Shown here one piece after another: positions 1-8,709 of a DNA stretch of 64,000 nucleotides. The notes under the pieces are model-generated. The model was not told the DNA's origin and did not search any database. It worked only from the letters and a program-made list of their open reading frames with translations. Numbering within the stretch: position 1 is the first letter of the stretch; each line of letters starts with the position of its first letter. The stretch is from JAXGPX01 sp040766745. GTDB lineage: Bacteria > Bacillota > Sulfobacillia > Fermentithermobacillales > Fermentithermobacillaceae. Both the position numbers and the translations under genes were made by a program. Location of the stretch: positions 1 through 64,000 of the forward strand of contig JAXGPX010000007.1 of NCBI GenBank assembly GCA_040766745.1. The letters are read 5' to 3'.

Positions 1-507
1 ATCGTGGGGGTATACGGCGTATCACTGTTCATCGTAATGGCCAACTACGGGCTGGGACGTGCAGTTCTCCTGGTTTTGGATCGTCACCCGGTTTACACAG
101 CAGGTTCGGAGCCCAGGGGCAAACGTGCAGATCTGCTGATGTTGGATCGTCGCCCAGTTTGCACAGCGGGTTCGAAGCCCAGGGGTGAGCGTGCAACTCT
201 CCTGGTTTTCGACCGCCCCCGGCTGTTGCGTTCTGTAGAGACCCGTGTGGCCGTGGTTAAAGCAGACTTTGGATTCGATTCGGCAATCATTGACCCTTAC
301 GGACGACTGATTTCAGCCAAGTGGTCTAGAACCGGAGAGAGACAGGTTCTCGTGGCTGACGTCGGATTGGTAATGTCTCCGCCGCCGGCAACATATCTAG
401 GCGACTGGATAGGGATTGCCTCTCTGCTGGGGATGGCGGTCTTTATCGTGCTTGACCTATTTGGAAAGGCCAAGCTTTCCAGAGGCTGGCATGACGACAA
501 TCTCTGA
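1..507 (+). pseudogene. Lnt-like apolipoprotein N-acyltransferase remnant lacking its catalytic domain
   Basis: The frame is open at the left edge, so the 5' end lies outside the window. Residues 1-22 (counted from the GTG at 4) resemble the last N-terminal membrane helix of Lnt (GVYGVSLFIVMANYGL). From about residue 76 the sequence matches the end of the Lnt nitrilase domain (VVKADFGFDSAIIDPYGR), followed by the closing helix (LGDWIGIASLLGMAVFIVLDLF). The roughly 200-250 residues that should lie between, with the catalytic Glu, Lys and Cys, are absent. Two copies of a 22-residue repeat sit there instead. Lnt normally N-acylates lipoproteins at the outer face of the cytoplasmic membrane; this product cannot. 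The reading frame is intact, so a neofunctionalised short protein is possible but unlikely. Confidence 0.7.
64..195 (+). repeat. 66-bp tandem repeat, two copies plus a partial third
   Basis: Copies at 64-129 and 130-195 encode 22-residue units of the pattern xLLxLDRxPVxTAGSxPRGx. A partial third copy (TLLVFDRPR) runs to about 222. The repeat fills the place of the missing nitrilase domain in the Lnt-like gene. The copies differ at several bases, so the duplication is not very recent. Confidence 0.85.
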
Positions 508-604
508 CGTTTAGGCCAATTCTGCAGATAGATCAGAATTAGCCAGCAAACACAGTCGCAATTCTCTTGACGAGCAAGGCACTTGACATAAGGAGGCATT
601 CAAT

Positions 605-958
605 ATGTGGAACGGTCTTATCGGATTTTACGGCACAAAGGATTTGATGGCAACTGACCGCTTTTATGTAGCCGGGCTCGGGCTCAAACTATACAAGGAC
701 CAGGGAGTATGCCACATCTACCGCGTGTCAGGCGGAGGTATGGTTGGATTTTGCGAGCACCTGGATGTGGCCGTATCAGGTAGAAGTCCAATTCTCACTT
801 TTCTTACTGACGATGTAGACCAAGCTTACAGGTCTCTGAAAGAGGCAGGATATGAGCCTGACCATGAGCCCAGGGTAAACGAGAAGTTCAATATCTATCA
901 CTTTTTTATCCGGGATCCCAATGGCTATACAGTTGAAGTCCAGAGGTTCCTCGACTAG
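605..958 (+). CDS. VOC (glyoxalase/dioxygenase fold) family protein
   Basis: The protein has 117 residues, the usual length for a single VOC domain built from two beta-alpha-beta-beta-beta modules. The opening GFYGTKDLMATDRFYVAGLGLKL and the closing FFIRDPNGYTVEVQRF are typical of module one and module two. An acidic residue in the last strand (VEVQ) matches a usual metal ligand position, but the first module has no clear His ligand, so catalysis is uncertain. A perfect AGGAGG at 591-596 lies eight bases before the ATG. It stands alone, with no operon partner. The substrate cannot be deduced; members range from glyoxalases to antibiotic-binding proteins. Confidence 0.85.
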   Translation: MWNGLIGFYGTKDLMATDRFYVAGLGLKLYKDQGVCHIYRVSGGGMVGFCEHLDVAVSGRSPILTFLTDDVDQAYRSLKEAGYEPDHEPRVNEKFNIYHFFIRDPNGYTVEVQRFLD

Positions 959-975
959 TTCTCTCGACTAGTTCT
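950..975 (+). repeat. 13-bp perfect tandem duplication over a stop codon
   Basis: CTCGACTAGTTCT occurs at 950-962 and again at 963-975. The first copy contains the TAG stop of the VOC gene, and the second would place another stop just downstream. Confidence 0.85.
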
Positions 976-1390
976 TGAAGTCTTGTGGGGGAGAGGTGTA
1001 ACTGTGGTAGTTTCCGCCTCATGCTGAAGTGGGGGCATAGTTGAATATAGAAGGCTGTCTAACTGTGGATTCGAGCGTATGGTTGGGAAATGCGGGGCAT
1101 AGTACAATTTAGGAAAGGCTGTCTTCGATGTTATCAGACGTGGGAATGTGCCGACGGTTGATTATGGGATTGTGTTTGGATTTATGAAGGCCTTTTGCGT
1201 TGTGCATCAGGCCTTCACTCAAACCTGCAGTAACCTGTCGACTGAACCGTTCCTGGTACCCTTGGGGCAGCCTTGTTTCATAGAGCATCCCTTGCCTCGC
1301 AGCCCGTGACGACGATCGGCAGCCGTACAGGTGCCACTCATTTCATAAGATATCCTTTGCCTTGACAGAACAGACTGCATAGGTTCGCCA
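976..1390. other. Intergenic stretch without a recognisable gene
   Basis: No convincing open frame with a ribosome binding site is present. A loose duplication is visible: GGGGCATAG followed some 20 bases later by AGGCTGTCT appears near 1030-1056 and again near 1095-1125. The region may hold decayed sequence. Confidence 0.5.
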
Positions 1391-1573
1391 TTACGGAATC
1401 AGCCTTGTCGGCAACAGGATGAGCCACCGCAGCAGTTGAAACACGCTCTCAACAGCGAACCCGAAAAACCTAAACGGCAGCATTATGATCCAGACAAAGG
1501 GATAAAGCACTACGAACAGGAGGGCCACAGGCCAGCTCAGTGCAAAAAGTATAGCCCACAACAGGCAACCCAT
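1391..1573 (-). CDS. Small hydrophobic membrane protein
   Basis: The 60-residue product is almost entirely hydrophobic. One segment covers about residues 3-35 and a second amphipathic segment covers 38-57, rich in Phe, Leu and Trp with two prolines (YPFVWIIMLPFRFFGF). A GGAG lies 11 bases before the ATG on the minus strand, which supports translation. I cannot assign a family. The composition suggests a small integral membrane peptide with two helices or a re-entrant hairpin. It has no operon partner and is flanked by repeat-rich non-coding DNA. Confidence 0.55.
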   Translation of the reverse strand: MGCLLWAILFALSWPVALLFVVLYPFVWIIMLPFRFFGFAVESVFQLLRWLILLPTRLIP

Positions 1574-1715
1574 TTGGCTTCACACTCCTTTTCACAGCAA
1601 GTCGCAAATCTGTCGGCGACTCATGGTTTTGAACTTGGTGCCAGTTGCCATTCGGTACTTCTGAACTCTGGACAGCATCATTCACCGAGTGATCATCCAA
1701 CCCGTGCCAGTCACT

Positions 1716-1796
1716 CCTGAACGGCGTTTCTCCTGAATAAGAAGTACTTATGAACGGAAGTACTCCCGAACGGCAGTACTCCTGAACAGCGGCACT
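1716..1796 (+). repeat. 16-bp degenerate tandem repeat, about five copies
   Basis: Units at 1716-1731, 1732-1748, 1749-1764, 1765-1780 and 1781-1796 follow the pattern CCTGAACGGCAGTACT with two to six differences each. The array sits in the 520-bp gap between the small membrane protein and the DUF3795 fragment. The rest of that gap (1574-1715 and 1797-2097) shows no gene. Confidence 0.8.
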
Positions 1797-2097
1797 GCAG
1801 ACCAACACTTCTCTTGAACAACAGCTCCTCAAAATAGCACATCCATGGGGTTACTACGTCTCATTGTTCTGCAGGTTTCACTCATGTTTTGAAATATTAG
1901 ATTGCCAGCCTCACAATACTGAAGTCGTGCCGGAAAGCAAAATAGACTAGGTGACAAGCCATTACTATCTCGTTTCAAGCAAAGCTAAACTGCCGAATGT
2001 TCGGCACCCTTTATCACATTTCCAGTTGATCCATGTTTTAGGCTATGCTATGATTGCGCTACGGAAACAAATGTTTGGGTAGCGGGAGGGGTTAACC

Positions 2098-2280
2098 GTG
2101 GCAGAGGAAAAAGCAGAAATTATCGCAGTATGTGGGATTGATTGCTCTGATTGCGACATTCGCCGAGCGAAATCTGATCCTGAGACGATGGATGACGTCA
2201 TCAAGTGGTTTCGGGAGAAACTCAATAAGGAACTCGTACTCGAGCAGGTATGTTGTGACTGGTGCTTGGGTCCTCTATGA
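2098..2280 (+). pseudogene. DUF3795 domain protein, truncated at the 3' end
   Basis: A GTG start follows a strong GGGAGGGG. The N-terminal half of the Cys-rich DUF3795 family is recognisable: AVCGIDCSDCDIRRA, then DPE, then a CCDWCLG knuckle. Family members run on well beyond this point, but here the frame stops after 60 residues. The last 59 bases lie antisense to the 3' end of the convergent amidohydrolase gene. The simplest reading is that a deletion or rearrangement joined the two genes tail to tail and removed the DUF3795 C-terminus. The four N-terminal cysteines could still bind metal, so a short functional product is not excluded. Confidence 0.65.
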
Positions 2281-3961
2281 ATTCTTCTGGCACTACAGGA
2301 GCATCTTCTATGAGGTGCACGAACTTTCCATCCAGCATTGTGGCGGCTACCCTGGTTTTGAGCAGTTTCTCTGGGCCTCCGTCTAGGATATTGCGGTCCA
2401 GGATAGCCAGGTCTGCGAACCGGCCAGGAACAAGGGCGCCGCACTCTCTGTCTCTGTATGCCAGGTATGCTCCGCCTTGGGTGAAGCACTCAATCGCTTC
2501 CCGTGGCGTTAGGGCTTCTTCATGGCCAAAGTCCAGGCCTGCAATGGTTTTCCTGGCCACCGCTCCATAAATCGCGACAAATGGATCAATGGGGCCAGAT
2601 GACACGTCTGTGTTGATGGCAACCCGGATACCTCTGCCCAGGTATGTCTTTGCCGGTTTGAACTCCAGAAGCCTTTTTTCATTAAGAGCATCTGGATATA
2701 TATCACCTTCAACGTAGATAAATCCGGGCTGAAGCGAAATGGCGATGTCGTGTTCAGACATTGCCCTCAGGGCGTATTCAGTAGGGAAGTAGCCATGGAT
2801 AATGTGATGCCTTTGGTGAGGGAGGGGTTTCCTCTTGGATATAGCTGCTACCATGTGGGATACAGCGATATCCTGGGCCAGGTCTCCGCAGCAGTGGATT
2901 CCGGCTCCCCAGCCTGCTAGGTGGGAATCAAGGATGTATGAGCCTAGATTGTTCAGGTCGACCCTGGCCGGAAATGTAGACCGGGACCAATCCTTGTAGG
3001 GTTCGTGCATCATGGCGGTTTTGGCGCCTAATCCGCCGTCTATGGCCATTTTGAGGTTGCCTACCCGAAACCATCGGTCACCCAGGCCTGGCTGCAAACC
3101 TGCTTCAATGGCCGGATTGATGACGTAATCGCCTGAAATGACTGATTTCCCGTGCCATGTTGGCATGGCGGTTACCCTAATGGGTAGGGCCTTCTTGGCC
3201 CACAGGCTGGTGTATGCCCGCATCAATTCGCCTGAAACTCCCGGATCCAGGACTGACGTAATGCCGTATTTCAGCAATTCCTTGAGTGCCAGTGTAATTC
3301 GCCTTTCGAGCTCTTCCTGTACGGAACCTTTTTGCTCTGTGGCCATTGCCTCACGGATTACTTTGCTTATGAGGCCCTGGGCGGATTCCCTGACTATACC
3401 AGTAGGTCCACCTGAGGCATCCAGATCGACTCTGCCTGCCTGAGGGACGAATCCTTTGCCTATTCCCGCTGCGTTGAGCGCCATTGAGTTTACGGCTGAC
3501 ATTCCGAACAATCGGGACAGGCAAGCCGGGTTGTGTGGAGCAGCCTCGTCCAGGTCATGGCGGGTAGGCATCCGTCGATCGGCAAACTGACTCTCGATCC
3601 AACCTCCTCCTGTTATCCATTGGCCTGGTTCTGCTTTGGCTGCCGCCTGAGATACTGCTTCCTTGAGTTCATCTATGGTGTTTAGCCCGAAGCAGTTGAC
3701 TCCTTCTATGAGATCGGCAGTTGACAGAATGTGGTTGTGGGAGTCAACTAGGCCGGGGATAACCGTCATTCCTTGAAGGTCCACAACCGGAATGGACGGA
3801 GTTATCGGGCTCCCGATCATTTCAAGAATACGGGCTGTAGTTCCTATCTCGACAATCCTGTTTCCTTCTATTAGGAGAGCTTCGACTTCGTCTGCCTCCA
3901 TGGACCCAATTCCAGCTGACGTCAATATCTTTCCATTAATCAACGCGATTCTTTTGGCCAT
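2222..3961 (-). CDS. Amidohydrolase family protein (YtcJ-like)
   Basis: The product has 579 residues with the amidohydrolase beta-barrel pattern. An N-terminal strand cap leads to GMTVIPGLVDSHNHIL (HxH-type metal site, about residue 75). The DGGLGAKTAMMHEPY loop typical of YtcJ proteins comes next, then HHIIHGYFPTE with ligand histidines, and NTDVSSGPIDPF near the end with the conserved Asp. Such enzymes hydrolyse amide or ester bonds in the cytoplasm; the substrate is unknown. The ATG at 3961 has GGAGGT upstream. The last 19 codons are antisense to the DUF3795 fragment and the tail after MLDGKFVH is about 30 residues longer than needed, so the C-terminus may be partly acquired. Confidence 0.85.
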   Translation of the reverse strand: MAKRIALINGKILTSAGIGSMEADEVEALLIEGNRIVEIGTTARILEMIGSPITPSIPVVDLQGMTVIPGLVDSHNHILSTADLIEGVNCFGLNTIDELKEAVSQAAAKAEPGQWITGGGWIESQFADRRMPTRHDLDEAAPHNPACLSRLFGMSAVNSMALNAAGIGKGFVPQAGRVDLDASGGPTGIVRESAQGLISKVIREAMATEQKGSVQEELERRITLALKELLKYGITSVLDPGVSGELMRAYTSLWAKKALPIRVTAMPTWHGKSVISGDYVINPAIEAGLQPGLGDRWFRVGNLKMAIDGGLGAKTAMMHEPYKDWSRSTFPARVDLNNLGSYILDSHLAGWGAGIHCCGDLAQDIAVSHMVAAISKRKPLPHQRHHIIHGYFPTEYALRAMSEHDIAISLQPGFIYVEGDIYPDALNEKRLLEFKPAKTYLGRGIRVAINTDVSSGPIDPFVAIYGAVARKTIAGLDFGHEEALTPREAIECFTQGGAYLAYRDRECGALVPGRFADLAILDRNILDGGPEKLLKTRVAATMLDGKFVHLIEDAPVVPEEFIEDPSTSHNIPARVRVPY

Positions 3962-4235
3962 GATGAAAATACCTCCGGCAGTTTCTATTTTCGTCTTAAC
4001 AAACGCATGTCTTTATGTAGTCATCTAGTCATCAAGGTGGTCGTAAAACTTTGCTTCATGCAATAACCATGATTGTCAGGCGATTGCGATTTACCCATCG
4101 CTGCAAGTGGTTCACTATCTTCACGCCCTCATTCAACGCCCATGGTTGTCAGGCTATTCGGAGTCTTGCGTCTATTATCCGTCACGCATATTCTACGCAC
4201 GGCGCAGAGATTCCTGTTCTCCATAGTACTTGCTT

Positions 4236-4337
4236 GAACCTGTAGTTTTACCGGACAACTGCCTGAAATTCGTACAGCTTTTGCCAGAACCTGTAGTTCT
4301 GCCGGACAGCTGCCTGAAATCCGTACAGGTTTTCCGA
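4236..4337 (+). repeat. 51-bp tandem repeat, two copies
   Basis: Copies at 4236-4286 and 4287-4337 begin GAACCTGTAGTT and contain CCGGACARCTGCCTGAAAT. The same words occur in reverse complement in the 82-bp repeats at 12206-12400, so the two arrays belong to one family. The rest of the gap 3962-4352 holds only a weak 72-bp-spaced duplication of CATGNTTGTCAGGC (near 4068 and 4140) and no gene. Confidence 0.8.
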
Positions 4338-4352
4338 AATTATGAATATCAA

Positions 4353-4736
4353 TTACGCGGTGAGCCCCTGCCTTCTGATTCCCGGTGGAGGATCGGGTTC
4401 ACTAATCACAAGCTGAAACACGATTCCCGTAATGAGAGCACTGACTGCAACAGCAAGGATCTCATTTTGAGTTAACTCCAGCACGATTTCACCTGTGGCT
4501 CCGCCTACAGCACCGCTTATGATATCTGCCAGCACCTGATTGGCGGTGAGGGGAGGGCCTCCTACCAGGGCAATCCCTGCGTCATAGGCAATGGCGCTGA
4601 CGGCTCCTACTATCGCTTCCTGGAGAATCCGTTCGAAGTCAAGGGACTGGCCGGACCGTTTGCTAGAATTGCGTTTCAGCCCACCGATTTGTGGTTGCCT
4701 ATTGGCTATGCAGCCGGTACCTGTGGTTCCCGACAT
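4353..4736 (-). CDS. Hypothetical protein with glycine/alanine-rich hydrophobic core
   Basis: The ATG at 4736 is chosen because GGAGG lies 11 bases upstream; longer in-frame starts have none. The 127-residue product has a polar, basic N-terminal third (KRNSSKRSGQSLDF) and then a Gly/Ala/Ile-rich stretch (AIVGAVSAIAYDAGIAL, LADIISGAVGGATGEIVLEL, ILAVAVSALITGIVFQLVI). The tail is proline-rich. The GAVGGATGE segment resembles glycine-zipper hairpins of small membrane or bacteriocin-like proteins, but I do not recognise the family. It is monocistronic. The 300 bases upstream (4737-5038) carry no other gene. Confidence 0.5.
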   Translation of the reverse strand: MSGTTGTGCIANRQPQIGGLKRNSSKRSGQSLDFERILQEAIVGAVSAIAYDAGIALVGGPPLTANQVLADIISGAVGGATGEIVLELTQNEILAVAVSALITGIVFQLVISEPDPPPGIRRQGLTA

Positions 4737-5038
4737 ACAAGATGCCTCCAAGTAAATTACTGTAACATTGTATTCTGTTAACCCAAAGCACGTGTTGTTA
4801 GGTTCTATGTGCCTGGTGGCAGGAAATCCCTGGTTTATGGAGTATATAACTGATGAAACATGCCACAGATGGGGACCTGCCTCATGAACGGCCATGGGCC
4901 TCAGAAGCGGATAACCGGCGTCAAATCGACACTCGATACTTTACCTATCCAACATGGGACGAATCTCGATATAGGCGAGTGAGTTAGTGCGGCATAGGAT
5001 TTGATTCTCTCAGATAAGAACAAAGGAGTATGAAGTAC

Positions 5039-6091
5039 ATGAGTAAAGCCCGGGTCCGATTACCGCAAACCAGGATTCATTACAAAACTCAGGATGAGGC
5101 CGTAAGGGGTGGCCTGGGGGTTAACATCACTGGATTTTGGAGGTTATACGAGATAGACAGGCTCATATCCCAGGAGGTCTATCCAAACTGCTCTTATTTG
5201 TCGGATTACCTTGAGGTAAATAGGCGGACTGTGGAACGTGACATCGAGCGGCTCCGGGACATGTTTGGTGCCCCAATTGAGTATGACCGCCGGCGGAAGG
5301 GGTATTATTACTCAGAACCATTTGTGCTTACTGAGGTCAAATTGCGAGAAGGCGAGGCAATCGCTCTTTTCTTAGGGCAGAAACTTCTAATGCAATGCAA
5401 GGGCACTCCCCTAGAGGAGTTTGTCAAGAGGGCAATGCTAAAGATAAGGAGACTTATGCCTCAGGAGATCGAAGTGAATCTCGAGCGTGCTTTGGAAGCA
5501 GTATCTTTCCACGTAGACCCTTTGCGTGGAGAGGAAGTAGCAGTTGCCCAAATGTATCAGGTTTTGGTAAAGGCCCTGGAAGAGCGCAAGGTAGTCGAGA
5601 TGGAGTATTACAGCGCAGGCCGGAAAGCAGTGTCAGGCAGGAAGATTAACCCATACCATTTGAGGTTGGTAGACGGAACATGGTATTGTATCGGCTTTTG
5701 CCATGAAAGGCGCGAGGTACGAACATTTGCCCTTGACAGGATATTGTCCCTTTCTGTTACAGGAGAGCACTATAGAATTCCGGCTGACTTTTCTATTGAC
5801 GACTACCTAAGAGACAGCTGGACCATAGAGCGGGGAGTTCCCAGGCAGGTTGCTATCGAGTTTGACAGTACCCAGGTACCGTATATCCGGGAAAAGCAGT
5901 GGCACCATAGCCAGAAGATAGAAGACCTTCCCGGCGGCGGCCTCAGGATGACCCTAACCACTGGAAGCACAGGGGAGATAATGCGCTGGGTCATGAGCTT
6001 CGGAAGCCACGCCAGGATTCTTGAACCCGACGAGCTCAGGCAGCAAGTCATCAAGGAACTCGACAAAGCGAGAGGCAACTACCCAGCGTGA
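5039..6091 (+). CDS. HTH/WYL-domain transcriptional regulator (YafY-like)
   Basis: AAAGGAG at 5022-5028 is ten bases from the ATG at 5039 and only one base from an earlier ATG at 5030, so 5039 is preferred (350 residues). The N-terminal quarter carries a DeoR-type winged helix (SYLSDYLEVNRRTVERDIERLRD). The middle carries a WYL ligand-sensing domain with the expected PYHLRLVDGTWYCIGFC. The C-terminus (from about residue 260) matches the WCX extension. WYL proteins bind nucleic acid or nucleotide-like ligands and control DNA-damage, defence or stress genes. No defence gene is adjacent here; the nearest downstream gene is an SDR. Confidence 0.9.
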   Translation: MSKARVRLPQTRIHYKTQDEAVRGGLGVNITGFWRLYEIDRLISQEVYPNCSYLSDYLEVNRRTVERDIERLRDMFGAPIEYDRRRKGYYYSEPFVLTEVKLREGEAIALFLGQKLLMQCKGTPLEEFVKRAMLKIRRLMPQEIEVNLERALEAVSFHVDPLRGEEVAVAQMYQVLVKALEERKVVEMEYYSAGRKAVSGRKINPYHLRLVDGTWYCIGFCHERREVRTFALDRILSLSVTGEHYRIPADFSIDDYLRDSWTIERGVPRQVAIEFDSTQVPYIREKQWHHSQKIEDLPGGGLRMTLTTGSTGEIMRWVMSFGSHARILEPDELRQQVIKELDKARGNYPA

Positions 6092-6095
6092 AACG

Positions 6096-6257
6096 GTGGA
6101 ACGGGGGGACGGTTCTAGCGTTCCACTTATCAGGATGAGATGAGGTAACGGTAAGAAACGCGGGGACGGTTCTAGCGTTCCACTTATCAGCATGAGACGG
6201 AGGTAACGGTGCAGACATCGTCGGGAACTGAAACGCCGGGACGGTTCTAGCGTTTCA
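6096..6257. repeat. Three REP-like palindromic elements (core GGGACGGTTC)
   Basis: Elements at 6096-6126, 6153-6184 and 6229-6257 each have a GGAACG or GAAACG arm, the core GGGACGGTTCTAGCG, and a complementary TTCC or TTTC arm. They can fold as hairpins. Copies one and two are also part of a longer direct repeat that includes CACTTATCAGNATGAGA and GAGGTAACGGT. The family recurs at 7172-7373, 25845-25914 and 38825-38876. Confidence 0.85.
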
Positions 6258-6384
6258 CCAATTAGGATGACACTGTAACTCAACCGGACACGCGTCGTCG
6301 AGAATCACAACTCCATATTGGGACCCACTATCTAAGAGGCATATTTACGACATTTTCGGAAGTTCATGAGGAGGCGCAGGCATC

Positions 6385-7161
6385 ATGAGTTCACGTAGTA
6401 CAGCAGATAGAGTGGCAGTAATTACAGGAGCCAGCAGTGGAATCGGCCGTGCATGCGGGTTTAGGTTTGCCAGTGAGGGGTTTTCTGTTGCCCTGGTGGC
6501 AAGGCGCGAAGACGAGATTGCTGCGGCAGCCAGAGAAATCGAATCGCAGGGCGGGAGGGCTGCCGTTTTCCCAGGGGATCTGAGCAAGGATGGTGATATC
6601 GAAAGAATCGTAACCAGTGTCGTTGAGACCCTTGGCGGGATAGATGTTCTGGTAAATGCCGCCGGGATTATCTCCAATGGCACCATCGAAAATACCACCC
6701 TGGAAGATTGGGACCGGCTTATGAACCTTAACCTCCGGGCCCCGTTCTACATGATGAAATGTGCAGTGCCCTATCTTATTGAACGCAAAGGTTCGGTGGT
6801 TAATGTGTCAAGCGTCAATGGGCAGCGGGCGTTTCCAAATGTGCTGGCGTACTGTGTGAGTAAGGCGGGAGTTGACCACCTTACCAGGTGTTCAGCCCTT
6901 GAACTTGCAGGCAAAGGAGTTAGGGTCAACGCTGTGAATCCAGGAGTTGTACGTACTCAGCTGCACAGGAGCAGCGGTATGAGCGAAGAGGTATACGGCC
7001 AATTCCTGGAACGAAGCAAGACTACCCATCCCCTTGGCAGAGTAGGTAACCCAGACGAAGTGGCCGAACTGATCTTCTTCCTGGCGTCAGACAAGGCTGG
7101 CTGGATTACAGGCGAAACAGTCTTGATTGACGGAGGGCGCGGCCAGACCTGTGCGCGTTGA
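6385..7161 (+). CDS. SDR family NAD(P)-dependent oxidoreductase
   Basis: This is a classical short-chain dehydrogenase of 258 residues. It has a Rossmann TGASSGIG at 14-21, NAAG at 91-94, catalytic Ser at 142/143 and the YxxxK pair Tyr156/Lys160. The ending GWITGETVLIDGG is typical of the FabG-like subgroup. Arg residues after the second strand (VARRED) suggest NADP preference. GAGGAGG lies upstream of the ATG. It stands alone between two groups of REP-like elements. The substrate is unknown; it could reduce a 3-oxoacyl, sugar or polyol substrate. Confidence 0.9.
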   Translation: MSSRSTADRVAVITGASSGIGRACGFRFASEGFSVALVARREDEIAAAAREIESQGGRAAVFPGDLSKDGDIERIVTSVVETLGGIDVLVNAAGIISNGTIENTTLEDWDRLMNLNLRAPFYMMKCAVPYLIERKGSVVNVSSVNGQRAFPNVLAYCVSKAGVDHLTRCSALELAGKGVRVNAVNPGVVRTQLHRSSGMSEEVYGQFLERSKTTHPLGRVGNPDEVAELIFFLASDKAGWITGETVLIDGGRGQTCAR

Positions 7162-7171
7162 ATTGGACATT

Positions 7172-7373
7172 TGGACATTGGGGACGGTCCTATTGTTTGA
7201 GTCTTATGGCGAAGGACCGGGACTGTTTTTGCTGTTCTACCTGTTGTTTTATGGTGGTGAAACATTAGAACCGTCCCGGTGTTTCTCAGTCTTTCTAAAG
7301 GGCTGGAACTGCCTTTTCTGTTTACCTGTTGTTCCGTATTGGTGAAACACTAGAACCGTCCCCGCGTTTCACC
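7172..7373. repeat. REP-like palindromic elements, three copies in mixed orientation
   Basis: A degenerate forward copy lies at about 7172-7200 (GGGGACGGTCC). Reverse copies lie at about 7257-7288 and 7341-7373. The last has perfect GGTGAAAC/GTTTCACC arms around AGAACCGTCCCC. They fill the gap between the convergent SDR and M28 genes and could serve as transcription barriers. Confidence 0.8.
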
Positions 7374-7379
7374 GGTGTT

Positions 7380-8645
7380 TCATTCCCGGTTTTCCTTTTC
7401 TTCGGTTAACCGGCCGCCTCGTTCCATGTATTCTCTGATGTCTTTCTTAATCTTCTCGGGGATTTCCTTTTCAAATGGGAATTTGCCGGCGTTGACTATG
7501 CGCCGGGTGAACTCAAGCGCCATGTCGCCTAGCATGGCCAGGTGGTCTCCGTCGATATGCTCTATGGTATCGCCAGGCGCATGAATGAAGGACGTGCCGC
7601 CGCCTCCACGTGCAAATGTTACTGACGGAACTCCTTTGTGCCCCATTGGTATGCAATCTCCTGAGTAGATAGACTGTCTGGCATTGAGGCCCGGTCCAAA
7701 TTCCTTGCCCAGTATGTCCAGGTAATTTACGAGCTTCTCCGGCCCCATGACCGATGCAGAGTTGCTGCCTATGATTCCTCCTGCTACGTCAACGTTTACC
7801 ATGAATATGTATTGGCCAACATCATCGCTGCGTGTTTCCACATGGGCCCAGCTTCCCATAAGGCCCATTTCTTCGCCTCCAAACCACACGAACCTGAGAG
7901 TTCGTCTTGGCGGGTTTTGGCTGAAGTACCTGGCCATCTCCATTATCGTTGCCGATCCTGCAGCATTATCGTGGGCGCCCTGATTTCTGTATACGCTGTC
8001 GAAGTGAGCCCCTACCAGGATGATCTCTTCAGGCTCATGTGTACCTGGTATTTCGACTATTACGTTCCTGGACTTGGACCAGAATTCGTCCTGTGCCACA
8101 AACAGCCGCACTTTACTTGCGCCGCTGGTTATCATCTCCAGAGCATGCTCATATTTGACATAGGCAGTGGGCAGTGTGCCTAGGCGGTCGCGTAAGCACC
8201 GGTTCATAGAGATGTTTGGCGTGTCCCTACCTGCGCTGGCTATGAATATCCGGCCTACGGCTCCTTCTTTCTTTGCTTTCTCAAGGGCTTTGAAACCACC
8301 GCCGCTGCTGGCAAGGATTATGGTGCCTGAGATATCGTGTAGAAACTCGGGCTGTCCTGTTTCTACATATTTAATAGATGCTTCGAGGCCTTCAGCCGGT
8401 GTTGTACCGCTTAGCCCCAGGGCCGACCCTTCGTACCTGGCCTGGTATGGTTCAAGGATCTCAACCCAGGCCTGGTCATTGGCGTACGCAAACAGGTCAA
8501 ACTCTTCAACTTCTGGTTTAAGGCCGAAACTTCGCAGTTCGTCACAGATAATGCCCGCCGCTTTCTCTTCTTCAGGCGTGCCTGCACACCTTGTGAATGC
8601 GATTTTCCTTAGAAACTCCATTGCTCTTTCTCCGTCGAAAGACAT
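7380..8645 (-). CDS. M28 family zinc peptidase
   Basis: The product has 421 residues with the M28 co-catalytic zinc site. VGAHFDSVYRNQGAHDNAAG supplies the first His/Asp and the bridging Asp, WFGGEEMGLMGS supplies the catalytic Glu pair, VDVAGG carries the next Asp, and FIHAPGDTIEHID carries the last His. A PA-type insert seems to occupy residues 90-190. No signal peptide is visible, so it probably acts in the cytoplasm on peptides or aminoacyl compounds. AAAGGAG lies 14 bases before the ATG, a rather long gap; the next ATG at 8621 is an alternative start. A structured leader lies at 8710-8796. Confidence 0.9.
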   Translation of the reverse strand: MSFDGERAMEFLRKIAFTRCAGTPEEEKAAGIICDELRSFGLKPEVEEFDLFAYANDQAWVEILEPYQARYEGSALGLSGTTPAEGLEASIKYVETGQPEFLHDISGTIILASSGGGFKALEKAKKEGAVGRIFIASAGRDTPNISMNRCLRDRLGTLPTAYVKYEHALEMITSGASKVRLFVAQDEFWSKSRNVIVEIPGTHEPEEIILVGAHFDSVYRNQGAHDNAAGSATIMEMARYFSQNPPRRTLRFVWFGGEEMGLMGSWAHVETRSDDVGQYIFMVNVDVAGGIIGSNSASVMGPEKLVNYLDILGKEFGPGLNARQSIYSGDCIPMGHKGVPSVTFARGGGGTSFIHAPGDTIEHIDGDHLAMLGDMALEFTRRIVNAGKFPFEKEIPEKIKKDIREYMERGGRLTEEKENRE

Positions 8646-8709
8646 GTCTTAACTTTCAACTCCTTTGACAAGAAATTTCGCCTTGATCTGCCGGGCTAAT
8701 TGAGATGGA

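Noticed and set aside
2132..2386. Frameshifted continuation of the DUF3795 gene
   Set aside because: The sequence past 2280 is antisense to the amidohydrolase coding region and has no DUF3795 features.
4230..4475. 81-residue plus-strand ORF
   Set aside because: It is the translation of the 51-bp tandem repeat followed by antisense of the hypothetical gene; there is no ribosome binding site.
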